From NCBI RefSeq assembly GCF_000238095.2, contig NZ_JH815225.1, positions 1,245,863 to 1,309,862 of the forward strand: a stretch of 64,000 nt of DNA, given 5' to 3'. Shown piece after piece: positions 17,091 through 24,904 of the stretch (position 1 is the first letter of the stretch; every line of letters begins with the position of its first letter). The translations under genes were made by a program, and so were the position numbers. The notes beneath the pieces were generated by a model. The model was not told where the DNA came from. It did no database searches and worked only from the letters and a program-made list of their open reading frames with translations. The stretch is from Peptoanaerobacter stomatis (GTDB taxonomy: Bacteria; Bacillota; Clostridia; Peptostreptococcales; Filifactoraceae).

Positions 17091-19145
17091 ATGCAATGGA
17101 ACCTTTATTCTTCAGGTATTTGTCAAGCTAAAATTTATGTACAGGATATAATTTATTTTGAAATGTTTAACCCTTTTTCAAAAGATTTTTATACAAAGAA
17201 AATATTGGATGAAGATGAAAACAAAAAATTTAAAGAAAATTTTAGAATAGATATTCTCTCTTTTTTAGAAAAATATATAAATCTTTCATATACAAGTTAT
17301 CTACAAAAAAATGAATTCACTTATAAAAATGGTGACATTTATTCAAAAACGAAAAACGGTTTTGCTGAGAGAAACAAAATTCATCCACATAATATCATAA
17401 TGCACGAAAATGAAATAATAGCATGCTGGATTCCGGCAAGAAGCAGTAATGTATTTCTTGTTAAGGATGGTTTTGAAAGTTATACAATACTTGACAAATG
17501 GAAAAAATATGCTCCACAATTACAAGCTATCAGCCATAAAAAAAATTACTGCATACCTATGCGAGACGGCATAAAACTTTCAACCGATGTATATCTTCCA
17601 CTTGAATATAATGATACTCTCCCTACGGTTTTGGTTCGTACACCATATGATAAAACTATAAAAATACATGAATTTATTAAGTATGTTCATCGTGGTTATG
17701 CTGTTGTTATACAGGATGTTAGAGGCAGAAGCGAAAGTGATGGCGAATGGATACCTTTACATCACGAAGTTGAAGATGGAGATGACACTTTAAACTGGAT
17801 AGCAAGTCAAAAATGGAGTAATAAAAAAATAGGAATGATAGGTGGCAGTTATCTCGGATACGTTCAATGGGCTGCAGGTGCAAGTGCAAACCCATATCTA
17901 AAAGCTATAGTCAGCGAAGTTACCGCAGGCAGTGCTTTTATAGATATGCCAAGACGTGGAGGTTGTCTAATAAGCGGAATGTTGGCATGGGCATTTATCG
18001 TTTCAAAGAAAAATCTGGATGCAAGCTTGCTTGCAAGAGATGATTGGGATGAAGTTTTAGCAGTACGACCTATTGAAGATATTCCCAAAAAAGCTCTCGG
18101 ATATGATATACCTTTCTTCAACAAATGGATAAATCATGATGTAGAAGATGCTTTTTGGCAAAAAGGAGATTGGCAAAAACGTTGGAAAAGCGGTCATCAA
18201 ATTCCATCTTTAATAATATCAGGTTGGTTTGACGATAATTCTATGGGAACAACTCAAGCACTTGAAGTATCCAAAAACTTTAAAGATAAAAAAATAATCC
18301 TCGGACCTTGGCTTCATAATTCAAATTCTTCTTATGATTTGAATGACTTACATTTTGGTCAAAATGCTTTAAAAGATGATCTTGACTTAATACCTCTGCT
18401 TTGGTTTGAAAAATATTTAAAAGGCAACAATCTATCTTATCTGAATGATGATGTAATAGAATACTACACAACCGGAAGTAACGAGTGGAAAAAAGCTAAT
18501 AGTTGGCCAATTCCTAACTCTATAGAAAAAAAATACTATTTATATTCTATTTCAAACGCAAAATCTTCAAATGGCGATGGAATTCTTTTGGATGAAATAC
18601 CTGAAAGCGGATATGATTTTTACAAATACAACCCTGATAATCCTGCCACACATTTGATTGATATGTCAAATAACGAGGTTTCATTTCCTGCAAATTATAA
18701 AAATCAAGAACTTAGAGATGACTACCTTTGCTATACAACACCTGTTTTAAAAGAAGATGTTATAATAACCGGAGATATTGAACTGACTCTATACTTTGAA
18801 AGTGACTGCATTGAATCAGATTTGATAATACGCATATGCAATGTTGATGAATTCGGTAATTCCATAAAGCTTGCAGACGGAGTGTTCAACACAAAATATA
18901 AAAACGGTTATGACAAAAAAGAAAATATGATAAAAGGAAATATTTATCCTATTAGCATAAGAAGTACAAAATTTTCACACTGCTTTAAAAAAGGAAATCG
19001 TATAAGACTAAGCATAACCTCAAGTGCATTAAATTTGATTTTCCCTAATTATAACAGCGGAACAAATGAGAAAAAAATCGTAACCAACAAAGTACATTAT
19101 GGGAAAATTTATCCTTCCAATTTAAAAGTAAGAATTGAAAAATAA
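17091..19145 (+). CDS. CocE/NonD-family alpha/beta hydrolase (X-Pro dipeptidyl-peptidase type)
   Basis: 684 aa. After an unrecognised N-terminal region of about 150 residues comes the S15/CocE fold starting at NYCIPMRDGIKLSTDVYLP. The nucleophile elbow is GMIGGSYLGYVQWAAG. The acid probably lies in SGWFDDNSMGT and the His in LGPWLHNSN. The C-terminal ~200 residues form the jelly-roll domain usual for this family. No signal peptide is apparent, so it acts in the cytoplasm. In an operon with a dipeptide epimerase and permease, a peptidase or acyl-peptide hydrolase role is more likely than cocaine-type esterase (inference). AAGAAGGA precedes the ATG. Confidence 0.85.
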   Translation: MQWNLYSSGICQAKIYVQDIIYFEMFNPFSKDFYTKKILDEDENKKFKENFRIDILSFLEKYINLSYTSYLQKNEFTYKNGDIYSKTKNGFAERNKIHPHNIIMHENEIIACWIPARSSNVFLVKDGFESYTILDKWKKYAPQLQAISHKKNYCIPMRDGIKLSTDVYLPLEYNDTLPTVLVRTPYDKTIKIHEFIKYVHRGYAVVIQDVRGRSESDGEWIPLHHEVEDGDDTLNWIASQKWSNKKIGMIGGSYLGYVQWAAGASANPYLKAIVSEVTAGSAFIDMPRRGGCLISGMLAWAFIVSKKNLDASLLARDDWDEVLAVRPIEDIPKKALGYDIPFFNKWINHDVEDAFWQKGDWQKRWKSGHQIPSLIISGWFDDNSMGTTQALEVSKNFKDKKIILGPWLHNSNSSYDLNDLHFGQNALKDDLDLIPLLWFEKYLKGNNLSYLNDDVIEYYTTGSNEWKKANSWPIPNSIEKKYYLYSISNAKSSNGDGILLDEIPESGYDFYKYNPDNPATHLIDMSNNEVSFPANYKNQELRDDYLCYTTPVLKEDVIITGDIELTLYFESDCIESDLIIRICNVDEFGNSIKLADGVFNTKYKNGYDKKENMIKGNIYPISIRSTKFSHCFKKGNRIRLSITSSALNLIFPNYNSGTNEKKIVTNKVHYGKIYPSNLKVRIEK

Positions 19146-19198
19146 ATTTTTAAATACAAATATATATATACTTTATAATATCACTAATTTTCACAAAA

Positions 19199-19241
19199 AA
19201 TAACAGCTCTTCAGTTTTATCTGATTGAGCTGTTATTTTTA
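19199..19241. terminator. Bidirectional terminator after the hydrolase gene
   Basis: AATAACAGCTC (19199-19209) pairs with GAGCTGTTATT (19227-19237), and an inner TCAG/CTGA extends the stem. T-runs follow on the plus strand and A-runs precede it, so it can end both the epimerase operon and the convergent surface-protein gene. Confidence 0.85.
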
Positions 19242-19315
19242 TACTATGGCTATAAAAATTGTATAATGAACAATGATTATAACACCTTTTATAAACTTAT
19301 ATTTCTATATTTTTT

Positions 19316-20959
19316 CTATTTGCTTAATGTAACTGTCTTAGTAGAAGCATCCCATGCTGTTTTTACATTTAAAGCATTTGCTATTTGAGCTACCGGTAAG
19401 AATGTTCTTGCGTCTTTTATTTCAGGTGCTGAATCAAGCGCAACTTCTTTGCCATTTACAAGCATAGTCTTATTTCCTATTGTAAGAACTACTGTTTGAG
19501 TATTATCTTTTGAGTTAAGTGTAGCTGTGCTTGTTTTAGCGTCCCATTTAACTTCCATATCCAATGTTTCAGCTACTGCTCTTAGCGGTAACATAGTTCT
19601 GTTTCCTTTTGCTATATATGGTGCTACATCTAATGTTTTTTGCTCTGTATTGCCATCTTTAGTCACTTTATATTCTGCACTTCCTATAACAAATTCTATA
19701 CCGTTTGATACAGGTGTTTTAACTGTTTCAGGTGCTACTGCATTTACATTGAACAATGTTACTTTTGCTATTATATCATCAGGAGTTTTTGCATTGGCAA
19801 GCGAAAGTGTATAGTCTCCTTCATATCCAAACCTGTCTATTGTAAATTTTAAGTCGCTAAATGTCAATTTTGAAGGTTCAGTTGATGCTCCGCTTACTTT
19901 AAATAGAATTGTACCATTTTTAACATCTGCTGAGCCTACCTTAATATTGCCTTCCGCTTCTAATTTTACTGATGAAAATACTGAACCTTTATACTTAGGA
20001 TCTAATTTTAGTATATATTCGCCTTCTGACAATGCTCCTGCTGATGTTTCAACAAATGATAAATCAGCTAATTTTTGATTTCCCAAGCCTAATGTTATGC
20101 TGTCAGGTTTTCTCTCATCAACATTTATTGCATCATATACTTTTGCAACTACTGATGACATATTTTCAATGCCTCTACCATCAAATGTTGCTGTTATATC
20201 TCCTACAAAGTCTTTTTTAGGCATTATATTCAATTTTATTACAAATTTATTTATATTGGATGAATTTTCTGTCAATTTAAATTCTGCGTAATTTTCTTTT
20301 ACTGCACTTATTTCTAATTTATCTCTTCCGTTTAATTGCTCTATTTTTACACTTTTTTCATCTACTGTTGCATTGTCGAAGGATAAGTCATATGGAGAAC
20401 CCGGAAGTATTGAATCTTGTACAGCCTCTGTTACAGTTATTTCAACAGGAATAGATTTTGAATTTTTAGGTGCTCTTTCATATGATGATGAAATATTTAC
20501 ACCGTAATCGCTTATTTTTGCTATTACTACGCTTTCATCTTTATCTCCTGATACTCCTCTTGATATAATCACAGAGATATCGCCTTTTTCTGCATGCTTG
20601 TCAACATCAAAATATGGCACTACATACGCAACTTCCTGATATTTAGGATTTGTTTTCATAGTTATTTTAAGCGAATTTCCATCTATTTGTGGTTTGTTAT
20701 GTCCATTGACAATAGTTTTTGCGTTCCATTTTACATTTGTAGGTAACTTCAATTCAAATGTAACTGAATCTCCCCAAGAATCCTTTTCGCTTTCTCTTAT
20801 TTCAATCATAGAGCCTTTTTGTTCATCTAATGCACCCACTGTTTGAACTTTGTCAACCTTTACTGTCTTTGAACCTTCTGCAAAAGAATTTACACCAAAA
20901 GCTGAAACCAACAACGCCATAGCTGTCATTCCTACAAAAAATTTTTTCATACTTTTCAT
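19316..20959 (-). CDS. Secreted protein with C-terminal copper-amine-oxidase-like domain
   Basis: 547 aa. The N-terminus (MKSMKKFFVGMTAMALL, then VSAFGVNSFAEG) is a signal peptide. The middle ~400 residues are beta-rich and not recognised, possibly two related segments. The last ~110 residues carry the copper amine oxidase N-domain-like module: NRTMLPLRAVAETL and ARTFLPVAQIANAL, each followed by V-x-W-D-A, typical of clostridial surface proteins. Despite the name no enzyme activity is implied; the module is thought to act in cell-surface attachment or display. It is monocistronic. Confidence 0.85.
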   Translation of the reverse strand: MKSMKKFFVGMTAMALLVSAFGVNSFAEGSKTVKVDKVQTVGALDEQKGSMIEIRESEKDSWGDSVTFELKLPTNVKWNAKTIVNGHNKPQIDGNSLKITMKTNPKYQEVAYVVPYFDVDKHAEKGDISVIISRGVSGDKDESVVIAKISDYGVNISSSYERAPKNSKSIPVEITVTEAVQDSILPGSPYDLSFDNATVDEKSVKIEQLNGRDKLEISAVKENYAEFKLTENSSNINKFVIKLNIMPKKDFVGDITATFDGRGIENMSSVVAKVYDAINVDERKPDSITLGLGNQKLADLSFVETSAGALSEGEYILKLDPKYKGSVFSSVKLEAEGNIKVGSADVKNGTILFKVSGASTEPSKLTFSDLKFTIDRFGYEGDYTLSLANAKTPDDIIAKVTLFNVNAVAPETVKTPVSNGIEFVIGSAEYKVTKDGNTEQKTLDVAPYIAKGNRTMLPLRAVAETLDMEVKWDAKTSTATLNSKDNTQTVVLTIGNKTMLVNGKEVALDSAPEIKDARTFLPVAQIANALNVKTAWDASTKTVTLSK

Positions 20960-21291
20960 TCCTCTCTAAACAATTTTTTTGACGCAATTTTTTATAAAGC
21001 GCCTTGGAAAAAGAAAATAAATATTCAAATTTATTTTCTAAATAAATTTATATTTATACTATACCAAATTTTGTAAATAAAAAAAACATTTTTTAGCAAA
21101 TTTATTATTAAAAACACATTACAGTATTTTTTTAATCTAATTTCTAAAATAAATGATATATTAATTTAATATTTTTCTCTGATAAAATAATATATACTTT
21201 TTATATAAGAAATTTATAAATATAGAGTCATATTTTATTAAATTTACACAGCCCCATTTCTCTATCGTTGTATTGAATTTTAGTATGATAA
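20960..21291. other. Spacer carrying a family B repeat
   Basis: About 330 AT-rich bases between the surface-protein start and the cyclo-ligase stop. It contains the repeat at 21228-21286. No gene is visible and no promoter could be assigned with confidence. Confidence 0.5.
21228..21286 (+). repeat. Dispersed ~60-bp repeat, family B, ending in an IS630-like terminus
   Basis: Begins TCATATTTTATTAAATTTAC and ends TTGAATTTTAGTAT, aligning over its whole length with 57158-57218 (TTATATTTTCACTAAATTTA ... TTGAATTTTAGCAT). The end resembles the right terminus of the resident IS630. Confidence 0.65.
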
Positions 21292-21852
21292 CTATATTAT
21301 TACTCGCTTATCTGTAATTACCATATCCGTTTTTACATCATATTCATCATACTCTATACTATCCACGAGACATTCATCAAAACATATACCTATTTTAAAC
21401 GCATTCGGTGTTTTTGCAAAAAATCTGTCATAAAATCCTTTTCCGTATCCTATACGATATTTGTTGAAATCATAACACACACAAGGAGTAATAATCAGCT
21501 CCACCTTTTTTTCATCAAAGCTCTGTATACATTCTTCTTTTACTTCCAATATTCCTTTATATCCCGCTTTCATATCATCAAAAGAATTAAAAACTGATAT
21601 TTTCATAGTATCTGTACTCTTATCTATGTATGGAAGTACAATATTTTTATTTTCTCTTTTACACCAAATGATAAAATCGTGAGTATATACCTCACTTCCA
21701 AAACTTGTAAAAAGCATTATATTTTTTGAATTTTTAAAAATATCTGTTGCTTTTAATTTATCCAATATGATTTCGGATTTTTTCAATATATCTTCTTTGG
21801 ATATTGAATCTCTTATAGCAAGTATGTCTTTTCTCATCTGTTTCTTGTTCAT
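21292..21852 (-). CDS. 5-formyltetrahydrofolate cyclo-ligase
   Basis: 186 aa, the standard length. It converts 5-formyl-THF to 5,10-methenyl-THF with ATP. The family signature GYGKGFYDRFF lies near residue 140. The N-terminal KKQMRKDILAIRDSIS and the LPYIDKSTDTM region match the ATP/folate fold. AAAGGAG is well placed before the ATG. It follows a small P-loop gene on the same strand, separated by 157 bases with a hairpin, so it probably has its own promoter. Confidence 0.93.
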   Translation of the reverse strand: MNKKQMRKDILAIRDSISKEDILKKSEIILDKLKATDIFKNSKNIMLFTSFGSEVYTHDFIIWCKRENKNIVLPYIDKSTDTMKISVFNSFDDMKAGYKGILEVKEECIQSFDEKKVELIITPCVCYDFNKYRIGYGKGFYDRFFAKTPNAFKIGICFDECLVDSIEYDEYDVKTDMVITDKRVII

Positions 21853-21961
21853 AAATACTCCTTTATTAAAAACGTTATGTATAGAAAACTCATTATATTA
21901 AATCTAACAGGTTAGGTTAATATTACTTTGTATAGATAACTGTATGAATTAGCTCATACGC

Positions 21962-21999
21962 AAATAATGCTTTAAAGCATTACCTTTAAAGCATTATTT
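21962..21999 (-). terminator. Perfect 16-bp stem after the P-loop gene
   Basis: AAATAATGCTTTAAAG, loop CATTAC, CTTTAAAGCATTATTT, starting about 11 bases past the stop codon on the minus strand. The left arm can also fold on itself as a shorter palindrome. Little T-tract follows, so it could alternatively stabilise the transcript end. Confidence 0.55.
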
Positions 22000-22009
22000 A
22001 AAAACCTAA

Positions 22010-22471
22010 CTACGCTTGTTGTATTTTTATTCTTTCTGAATTGTTTCCGTCAATATATACAAGTGATCTGAAGCCGTCTACAGACTTGTTTAATTTCAAT
22101 ATATATGAATTGTTCACAGGGAATTTTTTGATATGCGTTTCTTCTAAGCAAGTCAATCCCACATAAATATCTTCAGCGTTTAATTTATTTACTTTATCAT
22201 TAAAAGTGTTTACATCTGTAACTTTATATAAATCGTCTACTATTACTAAACTTATTTTATCATTTTTTAATTTTTCCAAATTTATAACATCGTCTTTTAT
22301 AAACTCGTCGGCTGTAATATATAACACATTTTCGCTGTTTTCTGCCAATCTCTTTATATATGTTGTCTTACCTACCCCTGTTTCACCTGCTATTATTACA
22401 TTTCTGTCAACAACTATACACTTAGGCTTGTCATTTTGTTTATTTCCTATTTTTATCATTGAATAAGTCAT
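22010..22471 (-). CDS. Small orphan P-loop NTPase
   Basis: 153 aa. The Walker A motif GETGVGKTT lies at about residues 29-37, preceded by a beta strand (NVIIAG). A hydrophobic strand ending in acids, ISLVIVDDLYK at about 92-102, is a good Walker B. There is no second domain, signal or membrane segment. The nucleotide-binding core looks like a stripped AAA/FtsK- or PilT-type fold, but I do not recognise a family. AAGGAG precedes the ATG. It lies between a lipid-linked-sugar flippase and a folate gene, neither of which explains it. Confidence 0.7.
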   Translation of the reverse strand: MTYSMIKIGNKQNDKPKCIVVDRNVIIAGETGVGKTTYIKRLAENSENVLYITADEFIKDDVINLEKLKNDKISLVIVDDLYKVTDVNTFNDKVNKLNAEDIYVGLTCLEETHIKKFPVNNSYILKLNKSVDGFRSLVYIDGNNSERIKIQQA

Positions 22472-22807
22472 AATAATTCTCCTTAATTTTAAAATATATT
22501 TTAATACTTACATTTTTTATAGTAAATCAATTTGAAAACTGTTTTTATATAATCATAATATACAAAGCCTGAATCAATCTACCATAAAATACTAAAAACT
22601 GTTTTAAACAATATTTTTTCACCAGCCCCTTTTTGTAAACTGCATAATTTTAAGTTAACAAATATATTTAGTTTATTTATGTTTGCTTGGTATAAGTATT
22701 GAATTAAGTATTTTTTTATACTGTTAAAAGCATATATTTATTTGAATAAAATTAATTTACTATATTCTCAATTTTCATATTTTTTCAATAAAACAGTTGC
22801 CTACTTA
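22472..22807. other. AT-rich spacer between flippase and P-loop genes
   Basis: 336 bases with no credible frame. The 11-mer AAAACTGTTTT occurs twice (near 22534 and 22598), and part of its inverse (AAAACAGTT) near 22791. No function could be assigned. Confidence 0.4.
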
Positions 22808-24394
22808 TCATTTTTTATATATTCTGCTTGCTATTTTTCTTCCTATTGATGTGCTCATGAGTTCTTTTTCAGATATTCCTCCCATAAATAAGAGTTCAAA
22901 AACATATACGGCTCCTCCAATCATAATAGCAAGCAATGTACTTATTTTAGAACTCGGTATAACCATTGAGAGCACTACATAGGATACTCTAACAAATATA
23001 GCCATTATAAGCGACATCAAAAACGGTACGGCAAACGAAGATTTTATTTTAAAATTTACGTCTAATAGTTTCTTTATCCATATATAATCTAAAATCATGG
23101 CTATCACATAAGCAACAGCTGTTCCTATAGCTGCGCCTTTTACATTTATCGAAGGTACAGGTGTTATAAAATAAGTTATTACAATTTTAAATATGGATGC
23201 TATAAATAAATTTATTACAGGTATCATAGGTTTACCTATAGCTTGAAGTATAGCTGTAAAAGTTTGAAGCAGCGCTATCAAAACTATTGTAAATGACATT
23301 GCGAAAAGTATTGAACCAGCAGAATCCGGCTCTTTAGGGTACAATAATTTCATTATAGGCGTTGAAAGTACCATAACTCCAAAGAAACAAGGCATTGCTA
23401 TTAAATTTGACAATCTCGTACCGAGCACTATATTACTTCTGAGTTTTTTCATCTCTTTTACAACATAACTTTCAGATATTGCCGGTACTATGCTGTATGC
23501 GATAGAAACTGTCAATGCCTGAGGAAGATTTATTATTGTAGCTGCCATTCCTGAATATTGTCCAAACAGTGAATTGGCATCTTGATATGAAAACCCGCCT
23601 GACATAAGCCTGTCTTTTATTATTTTTGAATCAATCGTGTTCATAAGAGGTATGACAAGTGAACCTATTATTATAGGAACTGCTATTGACATCATCTCTT
23701 TTAACAAGCTTATACTATCCTCTTCCAATATTTCATTACACATATTGATTTCTTTTTGTATCTTTGAATTTTGTCTTATATATATGACTATTATTACAAA
23801 AAATGCTATCACAGCTCCAAGTGAAGCCCCAAAAGCCGCCCCGGCCGCTGCAATCGGCTTTCCGTTAGGAATTAATATATATGCCAAAAATAAACCGAAA
23901 AATACTCTTACAAACTGCTCACTTATCTGTGAAAGCGAGGTAGGTAACATATTGCTTCTACCTTGAAAATATCCCTTAAAAGCATTTACGGCAGGTACTA
24001 TAAGAAGTGCCAATGACAATGCCTTTATACTGTAATACGAATTTTCATCATTCAAAAATTTTGCCAGTAAATTTGCTCCAAAAAAGAATAGTAAAAACGA
24101 TAATATCCCCATACAAGTTAACAAAAGCAAACTTATCTTAAATATTTTATGGGCTGTCTTATATTTTTTCAGTTTCGTTCTTTCAGCCACCATCTTAGAT
24201 ATTGCTGTAGGCATACCCGATGTAGACATTGCAAGTACAAACACATATAACGGATACGCTGTCTGATAATAACCTATTCCGTCTGAGCCTATCAGATTAC
24301 CAAGCGGTATTCTAAATATGGAACCGAGTATTTTTACAAATAAATTAGATATCGCAAGTATCATAGTACCTGCTAAAAAAGTTTGAGAGTTCAT
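22808..24394 (-). CDS. SpoVB/MurJ-type polysaccharide flippase
   Basis: 528 aa with about 14 membrane helices, the MOP-superfamily layout of SpoVB, YtgP and MurJ. Recognisable family stretches are the N-terminal GTMILAISNLFVKILGSIFR with PLGNLIGSDGIGYYQTAYPLY, then SGMPTAISKMVAER in helix 2-3 and KGYFQGRSNMLPTSLSQI. Such proteins flip lipid-linked peptidoglycan or polysaccharide precursors. No sporulation or capsule genes lie nearby, so a lipid II or teichoic-precursor role is as likely as a sporulation one. Confidence 0.9.
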   Translation of the reverse strand: MNSQTFLAGTMILAISNLFVKILGSIFRIPLGNLIGSDGIGYYQTAYPLYVFVLAMSTSGMPTAISKMVAERTKLKKYKTAHKIFKISLLLLTCMGILSFLLFFFGANLLAKFLNDENSYYSIKALSLALLIVPAVNAFKGYFQGRSNMLPTSLSQISEQFVRVFFGLFLAYILIPNGKPIAAAGAAFGASLGAVIAFFVIIVIYIRQNSKIQKEINMCNEILEEDSISLLKEMMSIAVPIIIGSLVIPLMNTIDSKIIKDRLMSGGFSYQDANSLFGQYSGMAATIINLPQALTVSIAYSIVPAISESYVVKEMKKLRSNIVLGTRLSNLIAMPCFFGVMVLSTPIMKLLYPKEPDSAGSILFAMSFTIVLIALLQTFTAILQAIGKPMIPVINLFIASIFKIVITYFITPVPSINVKGAAIGTAVAYVIAMILDYIWIKKLLDVNFKIKSSFAVPFLMSLIMAIFVRVSYVVLSMVIPSSKISTLLAIMIGGAVYVFELLFMGGISEKELMSTSIGRKIASRIYKK

Positions 24395-24904
24395 CTGCCC
24401 TCCAAAAATTCTTATGTATTTTAATTAACTAAATTTTATCAATTAATTTTCTAAATAATAATTTATTTTAAGGCTTTTTTTAATATTTGTCAATTTTCAG
24501 CTATGTCATTTAATTTATTTTTTCAAAAAAACTAATTGATAATAAAGTATAAATTTGATATAATGTTATAAATAGAAATTAATAATTTTTTAATTTCAAG
24601 TGATAATGGTATTTCAATATATATTTTTTCAAAAAATCTATTTATTTTGATAAAAATTGATATTTTTTTGTCAAAAATCATTCATTTTTTAAGGTTATGT
24701 TTATTGAATGTCGAAAAAATATTTATTTGAATATTTTATCACAAATTCTTACAATTTACAGATTAAAATATGTTTTTACAACTTTTTGTATTAAAAAAGA
24801 AATAAAATTAGTAAGGGCTATCTAATTGTTTACTTAATATTTTTAATCGTAAGTTTTAAGGACATAAGTTTTTTATACTTTTTAAAATTTAGGAGGTTTT
24901 TAAT
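24395..24904. other. Long AT-rich spacer and probable leader upstream of PFOR
   Basis: 510 bases between divergent genes. A good plus-strand promoter at 24536-24564 would give a leader of about 330 nt. The stretch is extremely A/T-rich with homopolymer T runs. No riboswitch or coding frame was recognised. AGGAGG sits at 24891-24896 before the PFOR ATG. Confidence 0.5.
24536..24564 (+). promoter_or_regulatory. Candidate promoter for PFOR
   Basis: TTGATA (24536-24541), 17-base spacer, TATAAT (24559-24564) on the plus strand. It is the best sigma-A match in the spacer, though 340 bases from the start codon. A nearer, weaker promoter cannot be excluded. Confidence 0.45.

Noticed and set aside
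22530-22800. Repeated 11-mer AAAACTGTTTT as an operator array
   Set aside because: Irregular spacing in extremely AT-rich DNA and one copy incomplete; chance occurrence is likely.
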